64,000 nt of DNA, from NCBI RefSeq assembly GCF_011300875.1, contig NZ_CP049862.1:1674001-1738000 (forward strand), in the 5' to 3' direction. The translations under genes and the position numbers were made by a program. This document shows positions 27,004-40,820 of this stretch, piece by piece; the first letter of the stretch is position 1, and each line of letters starts with the position of its first letter. This DNA comes from Sanguibacter sp. HDW7. Lineage in GTDB: Bacteria > Actinomycetota > Actinomycetes > Actinomycetales > Cellulomonadaceae. The notes below the pieces were generated by a model. It made no database searches. It had not been told where the DNA came from and saw only the letters and a program-made list of their open reading frames with translations.

Positions 27004-27007
<4 letters not shown>
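26147..27007 (-). CDS. pyrF: Orotidine 5'-phosphate decarboxylase
   Basis: A 286-residue enzyme for the last step of UMP synthesis, of the longer (type 2) actinobacterial form. The active-site motif [12 protein letters not shown] is present, and [15 protein letters not shown] binds phosphate. The GTG overlaps the carB stop (GTGA). Last gene of the operon. Confidence 0.95.
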
Positions 27008-30348
<3,341 letters not shown>

Positions 30349-30351
30349 GGG

Positions 30352-31605
30352 TCAGCTCTCCTTGCTGGCGGCGGGCGTGGCGGCGGTCGCGGCCGAGAGG
30401 CCGGCGGCGGTCTTCGCACCCGAGGTCATGAGGTCGATGAAGCGGTCGAACAGGTAGGAGGCGTCGTGCGGGCCGGCTGCGGCCTCCGGGTGGTACTGCA
30501 CCGAGAACGCCGGGATGTCGAGGCACTCGAGGCCCTCGACGACGTTGTCGTTGAGGCCGACGTGGCTGACGACGACGCGGCCGTAGCGGCCGTCCGCGTG
30601 CGGGGCCGTCGACGCCTCACCGATGGGCGCGTCGACCGCGAAGCCGTGGTTGTGGCTCGTGATCTCGACCTTGCGGGTCGCGAGGTCCATGACCGGCTGG
30701 TTGATGCCGCGGTGGCCGTAGGCGAGCTTGTAAGTGCCGTAGCCGAGCGCGCGACCGAGGAGCTGGTTGCCGAAGCAGATGCCGAAGTAGGGCACCCTCG
30801 CGTCGAGCACCTCGCGCAGGAGCGCGATCGGGCCGGTGGCCGTCGACGGGTCGCCGGGGCCGTTCGAGAAGAAGACACCGTCGGGCGAGTACGCCATGAG
30901 CTCGTCGAACGAGGTCGCGGCGGGCACGACGTGCACGCGCACGCCGCGCTCGGCGAGCCGCGCGGGAGTCATCGACTTGATGCCGAGGTCGAGCGCCACC
31001 ACGGTCGCGACGGGCTCCTGGCCCGCGAAGCGGCCCGCAGGCTCGACCGTGTAGGCGGCGTCGGTCGAGACCTCGGTCGCGAGGTCGGAGCCGGCCATCT
31101 GCGGGCTCGCGAGGATCTCCTCGACGAGCGAGCCGATGCGGCGCGGGTGGCCGTCGGTGAGGAGCGACGCGCCCGAGAAGATGCCGCCGCTCATGACGCC
31201 GCGGTCGCGCAGGTGACGCGTGAGCGCCCGCGTGTCGATGTCGGAGATGCCGACGATGCCCTGGGCCGCGAGGTCGTCGGAGAGGTCACCCTCCGAGCGC
31301 CAGTTCGAGGCGCGGCGCGCCGCGTCCCGGACGACGAAGCCCGCCACCCAGATGCGCAGGGACTCGGGGTCCTCGCTGTTGACACCGGTGTTGCCGATGT
31401 GGGGCGCCGTCATGACGACGATCTGGCGGTGGTAGGACGGGTCCGTGAGCGTCTCCTGGTAGCCGGACATGCCGGTGTTGAAGACGATCTCGCCGAGCGT
31501 CGTGCCGACCGCGCCGAAGGCGCGCCCGACGAAGGCGCGGCCGTCCTCGAGGACGAGCACTGCGGCGTCGTCGTCAAGAGGCACGAGGTCGAGGGGCTGG
31601 TTCAC
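30352..31605 (-). CDS. carA: Carbamoyl-phosphate synthase small subunit
   Basis: A 417-residue glutaminase subunit. The class I amidotransferase triad is visible: Cys in [11 protein letters not shown] and His/Glu in QYHPEA. The GTG at 31605 has AAGGAG seven bases upstream and overlaps the stop of the preceding PH-like gene (GTGA). A roughly 25-residue Ala/Thr-rich tail follows the conserved domain. Confidence 0.96.
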   Translation of the reverse strand: MNQPLDLVPLDDDAAVLVLEDGRAFVGRAFGAVGTTLGEIVFNTGMSGYQETLTDPSYHRQIVVMTAPHIGNTGVNSEDPESLRIWVAGFVVRDAARRASNWRSEGDLSDDLAAQGIVGISDIDTRALTRHLRDRGVMSGGIFSGASLLTDGHPRRIGSLVEEILASPQMAGSDLATEVSTDAAYTVEPAGRFAGQEPVATVVALDLGIKSMTPARLAERGVRVHVVPAATSFDELMAYSPDGVFFSNGPGDPSTATGPIALLREVLDARVPYFGICFGNQLLGRALGYGTYKLAYGHRGINQPVMDLATRKVEITSHNHGFAVDAPIGEASTAPHADGRYGRVVVSHVGLNDNVVEGLECLDIPAFSVQYHPEAAAGPHDASYLFDRFIDLMTSGAKTAAGLSAATAATPAASKES

Positions 31606-32141
31606 TGCTGCTCCTTCGGTGCGGGGGCGGTGCTGATGATCGAGCGGAGGGCGTCGTCGAGGACGCCGCGCTCGGAGGTGTGGTCGGGGCGCAGCCCCGT
31701 GTCGAGGAGGACCTCGTGGCCGTCCGGGCCCGTCGAGGCCCAGGTGACGACGACGATCGACGCGTCGGCGACGAACTTGCCGACCATGCCCGAGGACCGG
31801 GTGACGCCGCACAGGGCCGTCGCGGGCAGGACGAGGTCGGGGGCACCGTTGCGGGACACGACGAGCGCGTGCTCGTGGACCGTGACGGTCGCGCGGCCGC
31901 GCACGCCCAGGCCGAGGGCAGTGACGCGCTCGAGCCACTCGTCGTGGAACGTCGTCGCGACGTAGCTCACGGCGATCTCGCCCGCGAGCACAGCGCCGAG
32001 GACGGTCGGGGCCGCCGGGAGCTCGCCGATCACGGCGGACGTGCGCGCGGTGCGGTGGCGCCAGCCGATGACCATGCCGACGAGCGTGCCGACCGCGAGC
32101 AACGAGAGGACCGTGATGGTCACCCAGGGAGGGACGCCCAT
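31602..32141 (-). CDS. PH-like membrane protein of the pyrimidine operon
   Basis: A 179-residue protein with one N-terminal membrane segment (about 7-27) and a PH-like beta domain (about 75-165). Its ATG overlaps the pyrC stop by one base and its stop overlaps the carA GTG, so it is tightly coupled within the operon. Homologues occupy this spot in many actinobacteria, but no function is established. A link to aspartate or dihydroorotate metabolism is only suggested by position. Confidence 0.75.
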   Translation of the reverse strand: MGVPPWVTITVLSLLAVGTLVGMVIGWRHRTARTSAVIGELPAAPTVLGAVLAGEIAVSYVATTFHDEWLERVTALGLGVRGRATVTVHEHALVVSRNGAPDLVLPATALCGVTRSSGMVGKFVADASIVVVTWASTGPDGHEVLLDTGLRPDHTSERGVLDDALRSIISTAPAPKEQQ

Positions 32142-33486
32142 CAGGCGGTCGCCCTCTGCGGTGCCGGCGCACCGGCGGGCGCGAGCGCCTCGCCGTCGAG
32201 GACCGTCGGACGTCCGCGGAGGAACGTCGCGACGACCTGGCCCGGGAGCTCACGACCCGCGAACGGCGAGTTGCGGCTCATCGTGCCCTGGAGCGCGGGC
32301 TCGACCGTGCGGCGCACGGCCGGGTCGACGAGCGTGAGGTTGGCAGGCTCGCCCTTGGCGACGGGACGGCCGTGACGGTCGTCGACTCGACCGATGCGCG
32401 CGGGGTTCGTCGAGAGCACGCGGGCGACGTCCGCCCAGGTGAGGCGGCCGGTCTCGACCATCGTCTCCTGGACGACCGCGAGGGCCGTCTCGAGGCCCGT
32501 CATGCCGAACGCCGCGGCGTCCCACTCGCAGTCCTTGTCCTCGACAGGGTGCGGGGCGTGGTCGGTCGCCACGATGTCGATCGTGCCGTCGGCCAGACCC
32601 TGGCGCACGGCCTCGACGTCCTCGGCCGTCCGCAGCGGCGGGTTGACCTTGTAGACGGGGTCGTAGCCGCGCGCGAGCTCGTCCGTGAGGATGAGGTGGT
32701 GCGGCGTGACCTCGGCCGTCACCTGCAGGCCGCGGGACTTCGCCCAGCGGACGATCTCGACAGAGCCGGCCGTCGAGAGGTGGCACACGTGCAGGCGCGA
32801 GCCGACGTGCTCCGCGAGCAGGACGTCGCGCGCGATGATCGCCTCCTCGGCGACCGCCGGCCAGCCGCGCAGGCCGATCTCGGCGGAGACGACGCCCTCG
32901 TGCATCTGGGCGCCCTCGGTGAGGCGCGGCTCCTGGGCGTGCTGGGCGACGACGCCGTCGAACGCCTTGACGTACTCGAGCGCACGGCGCATGAGGACGG
33001 GGTCGTGGACGCACTTGCCGTCGTCGGAGAAGACGCGGACGCGCGCTGCCGAGGACGCCATGGCCCCGAGCTCCGCGAGCTGCTCGCCCGCGAGGCCGAC
33101 GGACACCGCGCCGACGGGGAAGACGTCGACCCAGCCCGCGTCGTTGCCGAGTCGCCAGACCTGCTCGACGACGCCTGCGGTGTCGGCGACGGGCGTCGTG
33201 TTGGCCATCGCGTGCACGGCGGTGAAGCCGCCGAGCGCCGCCGCGCGCGTGCCCGTGAGCACGGTCTCGGCGTCCTCGCGGCCCGGCTCGCGCAGGTGCG
33301 TGTGGAGGTCGACGAGGCCCGGCAGGAGGACCTTGTCCGTCGCGTCGATCGTCAGCGCACCCTCGGGGGCCTCGAGCGTCCCGGCGGGAGCGACCTTCGC
33401 GACGATGCCGTCGGCGAGCAGGACGTCCTGGGGCTCACCGCCGAGCACGCGTGCCGCCGTGAGGAGGACGGGTCGGTTCTGGGCGG

Positions 33487-33490
<4 letters not shown>
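32141..33490 (-). CDS. pyrC: Dihydroorotase
   Basis: A 449-residue class I dihydroorotase. Metal-binding [10 protein letters not shown], the NPPLR substrate loop and the DHAPH motif are visible. ATGA overlap with pyrB. It lies downstream of pyrB, with which it may form a complex, as known for other class I enzymes. Confidence 0.96.
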
Positions 33491-35134
<1,644 letters not shown>

Positions 35135-35148
35135 CCTGTCGGTCGACG

Positions 35149-35154
35149 ACTCTA
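35149..35154 (-). promoter_or_regulatory. pyr operon -10 box
   Basis: TAGAGT on the minus strand, placing the transcript start about 55 bases before the pyrR ATG. The -35 region is weak. Confidence 0.4.
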
Positions 35155-35248
35155 CGCCCGCGTCGTTCACGCACGCGGGCTCGTCCACGGAGCGGTCGCT
35201 GTGGCGTGCGCCACTGTGGCTGCCCTGTCCGCCCGGGCGGCCGGGCCC

Positions 35249-35668
35249 TCAGGCGGAGTGAGCGGCCTCGAGGGCGACCTCGAGCTCGTCGAGGACCTTG
35301 CGCGCGTCCGCGACGTCCCACTGGGTTCCCTGAAGCTCGAACTCGAAGAGCACCGGACGGCCAGAGATCCGCGCGATCGTGCGCGCGGCAGCCTGGTAGT
35401 GCGAGCCGAAGTTCCGGTTGCCGGAGCCCATGATCCCGACCATCCGTCGTCGCGTCACCGGGTCACGGAGGAACCGGCGGACGGGCTCGGGGATCGTGTC
35501 GTTGTCGGGGTTGCCGGTCTTGTAGGACGGGGTGATGAGCACCCACGGCCCCTCGGGCACGCTGCGCCGGACATCGCGGTCGCCGAGGTCGTGCGCCGGA
35601 CGCCCGAGCCGCTCGGCGAACTGGCGCACCATGCCCGACGAGCTGGACGCGAAGTAGATCTCGATCAT
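35249..35668 (-). CDS. nrdI: NrdI flavodoxin-like protein
   Basis: A 139-residue flavoprotein that activates the class Ib ribonucleotide reductase metal cofactor. FASSSSGMVRQFAERLG binds the FMN phosphate and GIMGSGNRNFG is the family signature. AGGAGG lies upstream of the ATG. No nrdH, nrdE or nrdF is in the window, so it is separated from the genes it usually accompanies. Confidence 0.92.
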   Translation of the reverse strand: MIEIYFASSSSGMVRQFAERLGRPAHDLGDRDVRRSVPEGPWVLITPSYKTGNPDNDTIPEPVRRFLRDPVTRRRMVGIMGSGNRNFGSHYQAAARTIARISGRPVLFEFELQGTQWDVADARKVLDELEVALEAAHSA

Positions 35669-35805
35669 GGTGCCCTCCTGGCCCCACCCTCACCCGGCAC
35701 CGCCGGAGCGCACCGGGACAAAGGTCCCGAGAGAGCGCGGGGCTCCTTGCGCGCACGGACCGCTGCGGAGGTTCAGCGTGCAACCGACCTTGAGGAGGCT
35801 GCGCC

Positions 35806-37545
35806 CTACGCCTGCTTGCGGCTCATGATGTCGTCGCGGACCACGCGGCGCAGGACCTTGCCGATCTGGGAGCGGGGCAGCTCCGTGACGATCTCGAGCT
35901 GCTTCGGCAGCGCGTAGCGCGCGAGCTTCTCCTCGCCCCACGCGCGCACCTGCTCGAGGTCGATCGCTGCCGCGACGTCGGTCGCGAGGACGATCGCGGC
36001 GACGACGCGCTCGCCGAGGTCTCCCCCGGGCACGCCGACGACGGCGACGTCCTCGATGCCGGGCATCTCGCGGAGCCGGTCCTCGACCTGCGACGGGTAC
36101 ACCTTGAAGCCGCCGGAGATGATCATCTCCTTGATGCGGTCGACGAGCTTGACGAAGCCGTCGGGCTGCACGACGACGACGTCACCCGTGCGCACCCACG
36201 TGCGGCCGTCGATCTCGACGAGGCTGTCGGCGCTCTCCTCGGGGCGGTTCCAGTATCCCTGGAACACCTGCGGCCCGGAGATGAGCAGCTCGCCACGCTC
36301 GCCGGCGGGGACGAGGGCGGTCGGGTCCTCCTGATCGGTGACCCGGATGTACGTCGACGGGAACGGCACGCCGAGCATCCCGGGCTGACGTGCGTCGGAG
36401 CACGGTGAGCCGAGCGCGACGGGCGACGTCTCCGTCATGCCGTAGCCCTCGATCGCGTAACCGTTGGTCGCAGCCTCCCAGGCCGACGCGACGGCGCCGG
36501 GCAACGGCATGGCGCCGCAGATCGCGAACTGGAAGGACGTGAGGTCGACCTCGCCGGCGGGTGCCGCCTTGGCGATGCGGTCGAGCATCGGCGGGACGGC
36601 CGGCAGGAACGTTCCCGGCACGCGCTTCTGCGCAGCGAGGAACTGCTCGACGTCGAACTTCGGCAGGAGGACGAGCGTCGCCCCGATGCGCAGCGCGAAG
36701 GAGAGGCAGAGCGTCAGGCCGAAGGCATGGAAGAACGGCAGGACGCCGTAGACGACGTCGTCGGACAGGCCGCGGCTCGGGCCGGCAGCCGGGTCCATGC
36801 CGAGCTGCGTCCACTCCTGACCCTGGAGGGCGTTGACGACGAGGTTGCGGTGCGTGAGCATCGCGGCCTTGGGCGTGCCGGTCGTGCCGCCCGTGTACTG
36901 GAGGAGCGCGAGGTCGTCGGAGCCGGGCGACGGGTAGCTCGCGGGCACGGGGCGAGCGTCGCGCAGCAGCTCCTCCCAGCGGGGCGTGCCGTCGGGGACG
37001 TCGCCACGCATCTGGCCGCGCAGCGCGCGGGCAGTCGCGACGGGCAGCTTGAGCGCGAGGCGCTTGGCTCCGGGAAGGTCGCGCGTGAGGTCGACTGCGA
37101 CGACGGTATCGACGCCCGCGTCGGCCTGGACCGTGAGGAGGCGGGCCGCCGTGGGCTCCCACGCGATCGCGACCTTCGCGCCTGAGTCGGCGATCTGGTG
37201 GGCGAGCTCGTCGCGCGTGTACGTGGGGTTGCACTCGACGACGACGCCGCCGACGCGCAGGACGGCGTAGAACGCGACGACGTGCGTCGGGCAGTTCGGC
37301 AGGGCGATCGCGACGCGGTCACCCGGTGCGACGCCGAGGCGCGTGAGGACGCCGGCTGCCTGCGCGACCTCGGCCGCGAGCTGGCGGTACGTGGTGCGCC
37401 GTCCCAGGAAGTCGAGCGCGATGCGGTCGGGGAACGCGGCAGCGTTGCGCTCGATGACGGCATGAAGGGGCTCGTCGGGGATCACGACGTCGGCGGCGAC
37501 GCCGGGCGCGTACGAGGAGAGCCAGGGACGGTCGGCAAGATCCAT
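35806..37545 (-). CDS. Long-chain fatty-acid-CoA ligase
   Basis: A 579-residue AMP-forming acyl-CoA synthetase (FadD type). The AMP-binding LQYTGGTTGTPKAAMLTH motif, YGMTETSPV, RTGD and the KEMIISGGFKVYPSQVE hinge are visible. It activates fatty acids for degradation or lipid synthesis. The start codon lies 10 bases after a 22-bp palindrome containing TAGGTT, a TetR-type control site. No clear ribosome site precedes the ATG, so the mRNA is nearly leaderless. Confidence 0.93.
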   Translation of the reverse strand: MDLADRPWLSSYAPGVAADVVIPDEPLHAVIERNAAAFPDRIALDFLGRRTTYRQLAAEVAQAAGVLTRLGVAPGDRVAIALPNCPTHVVAFYAVLRVGGVVVECNPTYTRDELAHQIADSGAKVAIAWEPTAARLLTVQADAGVDTVVAVDLTRDLPGAKRLALKLPVATARALRGQMRGDVPDGTPRWEELLRDARPVPASYPSPGSDDLALLQYTGGTTGTPKAAMLTHRNLVVNALQGQEWTQLGMDPAAGPSRGLSDDVVYGVLPFFHAFGLTLCLSFALRIGATLVLLPKFDVEQFLAAQKRVPGTFLPAVPPMLDRIAKAAPAGEVDLTSFQFAICGAMPLPGAVASAWEAATNGYAIEGYGMTETSPVALGSPCSDARQPGMLGVPFPSTYIRVTDQEDPTALVPAGERGELLISGPQVFQGYWNRPEESADSLVEIDGRTWVRTGDVVVVQPDGFVKLVDRIKEMIISGGFKVYPSQVEDRLREMPGIEDVAVVGVPGGDLGERVVAAIVLATDVAAAIDLEQVRAWGEEKLARYALPKQLEIVTELPRSQIGKVLRRVVRDDIMSRKQA

Positions 37546-37555
37546 GGCTCAAGGC

Positions 37556-37577
37556 TAACCTACGGCGCCGTAGGTTA
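37556..37577. promoter_or_regulatory. 22-bp TetR-type operator over the acyl-CoA ligase promoter
   Basis: Perfect palindrome with half-site TAACCTACGGC. It contains TAGGTT on the minus strand (37571-37576 region read in reverse), which would serve as the -10 for the ligase gene, so a bound repressor would block polymerase. The CCTACGG...CCGTAGG form is typical of TetR-family fatty-acid regulators in actinobacteria. No such regulator is encoded nearby. Confidence 0.7.
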
Positions 37578-37597
37578 CGGACGAGTAGGTGGAGCGA

Positions 37598-37635
37598 CCA
37601 GGGCCCCGCACCCCGGACGGGGTGCAGGGCCCTGG
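37598..37635 (-). terminator. nusB terminator
   Basis: A 17-bp stem (37598-37614 with 37619-37635), loop of four, just after nusB. The single non-Watson-Crick position is a U-G pair in minus-strand RNA but a C-A mismatch in plus-strand RNA, so it works toward nusB only. Confidence 0.7.
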
Positions 37636-37649
37636 GGCGAGCGAGGCGC

Positions 37650-38066
37650 TCAGCCGAGCAGCGTCGGCTTGAGCTCCATGATGCGCGCGAGCAGGCCGTT
37701 GACGAAGCTCGGCGACTCGTCGGTCGACAGCGCCGACGCGAGCTCGACGGCCTCGTCGATCGCGACCGCGTCGGGGACGTCGTCGTTGTAGACGATCTCC
37801 CACGTCGCGAGGCGCAGGATCGCCCGGTCGACCGCGGGCATGCGGTCGAGCGTCCAGCCGTTCGAGTACGTCTCGAGGACCTCGTCGATGCGCGCCGCGT
37901 GCGCGTCGTACCCCTCGATGAGGTCGCACGCGTACTGCGGCAGCGCCGCTTCCGTCCCGGGGGACGTGATGCGGTCCGCGAGCATCGTCAGCGGGGCGAC
38001 GTCGCGCTGCTCCGCCTCGAAGAGGACGTCGACGGCCCGCTTGCGGGCCTTGCTCCGGGCAGCCAC
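37650..38066 (-). CDS. nusB: Transcription antitermination factor NusB
   Basis: A 138-residue helical RNA-binding protein of the rRNA antitermination complex. It begins ARSKARKRAVDVLFEAEQR with the arginine-rich RNA-contact helix and ends with SPSFVNGLLARI. GTG start one base after the efp stop, an order shared by most actinobacteria. Confidence 0.95.
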   Translation of the reverse strand: MAARSKARKRAVDVLFEAEQRDVAPLTMLADRITSPGTEAALPQYACDLIEGYDAHAARIDEVLETYSNGWTLDRMPAVDRAILRLATWEIVYNDDVPDAVAIDEAVELASALSTDESPSFVNGLLARIMELKPTLLG

Positions 38067-38067
38067 G

Positions 38068-38631
38068 TCAGTCGGTCACGCGACCCAGGTAGGAGCCGTC
38101 GCGGGTGTCGACCTTGACCTTGGTGCCCTGCTCGAGGAAGAGCGGGACCTGGATCTCGGCACCGGTCTCGAGCGTCGCGGGCTTCGTGCCACCGGTGGAA
38201 CGGTCGCCCTGGAGGCCCGGCTCCGTGTACGTGATCTCGAGGACGACGGACGCGGGGAGCTCGATGTAGAGCGGCACACCCTCGTTCTGCGCGACGAGGA
38301 CCATCTGGTTCTCGAGCATGTAGTTGACCGCGTCGCCGACGACCGCGGCCGAGACCGGCACCTGGTCGTAGGTGTCGGTGTCCATGAAGATGAAGTCGTC
38401 GCCGTCCTTGTACAGGTACTGGTAGTTCCGCTTGTCGACGTTCGCGGTCTCGATCTTCAGGCCCGCGTTGAACGTCTTGTCGACGGTCTTGCCCGTGACG
38501 ACGTTCTTCATCTTGGTGCGGACGAACGCGCCGCCCTTGCCGGGCTTGACGTGCTGGAACTCGATGATGGTCCAGAGCTGGCCGTCGAGCCGGAGCACGG
38601 TGCCGTTCTTGATGTCGTTCGTGGTCGCCAC
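38068..38631 (-). CDS. efp: Translation elongation factor P
   Basis: A 187-residue EF-P that relieves ribosome stalling at polyproline. The three-domain length is normal. The loop KPGKGGAF with Lys32 is present; no modification enzymes are in the window. GAGGAAG precedes the ATG. Cotranscribed with nusB. Confidence 0.97.
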   Translation of the reverse strand: MATTNDIKNGTVLRLDGQLWTIIEFQHVKPGKGGAFVRTKMKNVVTGKTVDKTFNAGLKIETANVDKRNYQYLYKDGDDFIFMDTDTYDQVPVSAAVVGDAVNYMLENQMVLVAQNEGVPLYIELPASVVLEITYTEPGLQGDRSTGGTKPATLETGAEIQVPLFLEQGTKVKVDTRDGSYLGRVTD

Positions 38632-38747
38632 GGTTCAACTTCCTCTTGGGGGTGTCAAGTGTCGGTGGTGCCGGCAGCCCGTCCGCACGCGGGCGGGGTG
38701 GGCCGTGCGGGGCACGCCTCGATGGCGGCTGCCGCCGCAACTGGTCG

Positions 38748-38753
38748 AGTATA
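38748..38753 (-). promoter_or_regulatory. efp-nusB -10 box
   Basis: TATACT on the minus strand, a near-perfect -10, with a TGCCGG at the right distance upstream. The leader is about 110 bases. Confidence 0.55.
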
Positions 38754-38813
38754 GCGATCCTGCCGGGCGTCCGGCAGCGAACGCGGTGGGTGGCGTACGC
38801 CACCCACCCGGGC

Positions 38814-39251
38814 TCAGGCGCCGGCGAGCGCCGAGAGCGCGAGCCGGTAGGAGTCGAGCCCGAAGCCCGCGACGGTCCCCGTCGCGACAGGTCCGACGAC
38901 CGAGAGGTGCCGGAACGCCTCGCGCGCGTACGGGTTGGAGATGTGGACCTCGACGAGCCGCAGACCGACGTCCGTCACCTGGGCGGCGGCGTCGCGCAGC
39001 GCGTAGGAGTAGTGCGTGAACGCCGCCGGGTTGACGACGACGTCGGAGCGCGTGTCGACGGCCTCGTGGAGCCAGGCGACGATCTCGGACTCGTCGTCGG
39101 TCTGCCGTACGTCGGCCTCGAGGCCGAGCGCAGCGGCCCAGCCCTCGCACGCCGACCGCAGGTCGGCGAGCGTCGCGTGACCGTAGACCTCGGGCTCACG
39201 CACACCGAGGCGACCGAGGTTGGGACCGTTGAGGACGAGGACGCGCGTCAT
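38814..39251 (-). CDS. aroQ: 3-dehydroquinate dehydratase, type II
   Basis: A 145-residue dodecameric-type enzyme of the shikimate pathway. NGPNLGRLG, the [15 protein letters not shown] loop and [15 protein letters not shown] are diagnostic. The ATG at 39251 has no ribosome site; TACGCT lies six bases upstream, so the transcript may be leaderless. Confidence 0.95.
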   Translation of the reverse strand: MTRVLVLNGPNLGRLGVREPEVYGHATLADLRSACEGWAAALGLEADVRQTDDESEIVAWLHEAVDTRSDVVVNPAAFTHYSYALRDAAAQVTDVGLRLVEVHISNPYAREAFRHLSVVGPVATGTVAGFGLDSYRLALSALAGA

Positions 39252-39257
39252 GCGGCG

Positions 39258-39263
39258 AGCGTA
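39258..39263 (-). promoter_or_regulatory. aroQ -10 box, leaderless start
   Basis: TACGCT on the minus strand six bases before the ATG. Confidence 0.35.
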
Positions 39264-39426
39264 GCGGTCCGCGGCCGCCGACCGGCGGGCGTCCCGCCCT
39301 GCGGTCGCGGCGCGCGCGGAACCCGTCGTGGCGCCGTCGACGCTCGGTAGGGGCTGTCCCGTACGTGGACCCCGCACACTTCGTCGCGACGGACCCTCCC
39401 GCCGCGCCGCGGCTCGCGCCCGTGGT

Positions 39427-39432
39427 TAGGCT
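39427..39432 (+). promoter_or_regulatory. Lipoprotein gene -10 box
   Basis: TAGGCT on the plus strand, 64 bases before the lipoprotein ATG; the -35 is not recognisable. Confidence 0.3.
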
Positions 39433-39496
39433 CGCGCTGCCACCGGGGCCCAGGGCTCCTGGTCGGACGACGACGCCCGTACCTGAGAGGTCCTTC

Positions 39497-40741
39497 ATGA
39501 CTCCCCCGTTCAGCACCCCCGCCCGCCGAGGCGCCGTCCTCCTCGCCGTCGCCGGCCTCGCGCTCACGGCGGCGTGCACACCAGGCGCGACACCCACGCC
39601 GCCGACCCAGAAGAGCACGTCGATCGGCACAACGGTCAACGAGCTGCGTGGTCCCGACGGCGCCCCGCTCGTCGCGAAGGTCGTCGACGTCGCGACCGCG
39701 AAGGTGGCGGCAGAGGGCACGCAGTACAACGTGGTCGTCGAGACGCCGCCCGTGACGGCCTCAGGCTTCGCGGCGACCGCCGTGGCCGTGCGTCCCGACG
39801 GCACCACGATGCTCGCAGGGCTCCCCGAGGGCTTCCTCGCGAAGGACGGCACGCTCGCGGGCGACGCGACGTTCGGCAGCTACTTCGAGGGCAAGCTCTC
39901 CGAGCTCTCGCGGGCGGCAGCGCTGCCCGTGGGCGCGTACGTGACGAAGGACGCCACGGTCTGGGTCGAGTCCCTCACGGCCGACATCGCGAACGCTCGC
40001 TGGCGCATCCGCGTGGCAGGGACCGACGGCGGCGTGAGGACCATCGCGGAGTCGAAGGACCTCGGCGTGCCCGGCAACGTCCACCCGGCGATCGCGGCGC
40101 CCAAGCCCGTCGTCCACGACGGTCGCGTCTACTTCAACTCGGCGTACGTCGAGCAGGACGGCACGAGCCGCGTCCAGGTGCTGTCCGTGCCGCTCGAGGG
40201 CGGCAAGGTCCGCGTCGAGGTCAAGGGCGCGACGACTCCCGTCGTGTTCGACGGCGGCGTGGCGGTGCTGCGGCTCGGCGACGGCGTGACTGAGGACGGC
40301 GCACAGAACCCCCTCGACACGGTCGGCGTCTCGGTCCTGCTCGACGGTCGCTACCAGGAGATCGTCTCGGTCGGCGCGTCCGCCAACCCGGGCGCGCAGG
40401 GCACCATCGCGGACCTCGCGGGTGGCGGCGACACGCTGACGTTCACGCGCCAGGGAGTCCTGTACGTCGTCGACGCGGCCGACGGCTCGGCCGTCGCGAT
40501 CGGCGCACCGTCCGACACGACGTTCCTCGGCGTGCAGCAGTGCGGCTCACGCGTCACGTGGTCGGCGCTCGGCGCCGGCGCGGGCCAGCTCGTCTACGAC
40601 GTCGACGGCGAGACTCTGTGGCGGGTCGACGACGCCGCTGTCACGGGCCGGTCGCTCTGCGCCGACGACCTGCTCGCGTGGGACCACACCGACAACTGGT
40701 CGGAGAAGCACACCGTGACCCTCGTGACCCGCTGGGGCTGA
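39497..40741 (+). CDS. Predicted lipoprotein, beta-rich, unknown function
   Basis: A 414-residue protein. The N-terminus has a basic head, a hydrophobic stretch and a lipobox ending LTAAC, so it should be lipid-anchored outside the membrane. A short Thr/Pro-rich spacer follows. The rest is rich in VxV and DG turns, like a beta-propeller or beta-sandwich protein; I cannot place it in a named family. AGAGG lies six bases before the ATG. It stands on the opposite strand between aroQ and aroB, interrupting the aromatic-acid genes. Confidence 0.7.
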   Translation: MTPPFSTPARRGAVLLAVAGLALTAACTPGATPTPPTQKSTSIGTTVNELRGPDGAPLVAKVVDVATAKVAAEGTQYNVVVETPPVTASGFAATAVAVRPDGTTMLAGLPEGFLAKDGTLAGDATFGSYFEGKLSELSRAAALPVGAYVTKDATVWVESLTADIANARWRIRVAGTDGGVRTIAESKDLGVPGNVHPAIAAPKPVVHDGRVYFNSAYVEQDGTSRVQVLSVPLEGGKVRVEVKGATTPVVFDGGVAVLRLGDGVTEDGAQNPLDTVGVSVLLDGRYQEIVSVGASANPGAQGTIADLAGGGDTLTFTRQGVLYVVDAADGSAVAIGAPSDTTFLGVQQCGSRVTWSALGAGAGQLVYDVDGETLWRVDDAAVTGRSLCADDLLAWDHTDNWSEKHTVTLVTRWG

Positions 40742-40750
40742 CACCCCGCG

Positions 40751-40796
40751 CGCGAGAGCCCGGCATCCCACGTGGTGGGGGTGCCGGGCTCTCGCG
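40751..40796. terminator. Bidirectional terminator
   Basis: A 15-bp perfect stem (40751-40765 with 40782-40796), extended inward by several pairs, between the convergent lipoprotein gene and aroB. Confidence 0.65.
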
Positions 40797-40820
40797 TTCC
40801 CGGAGCGAAGCTCGGGGTGG

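Noticed and set aside
35780-35795. CTCAAGG between nrdI and the acyl-CoA ligase as a pilus-type promoter
   Set aside because: The bases 14 downstream read AACCTCCG, unlike GCCGATAA.
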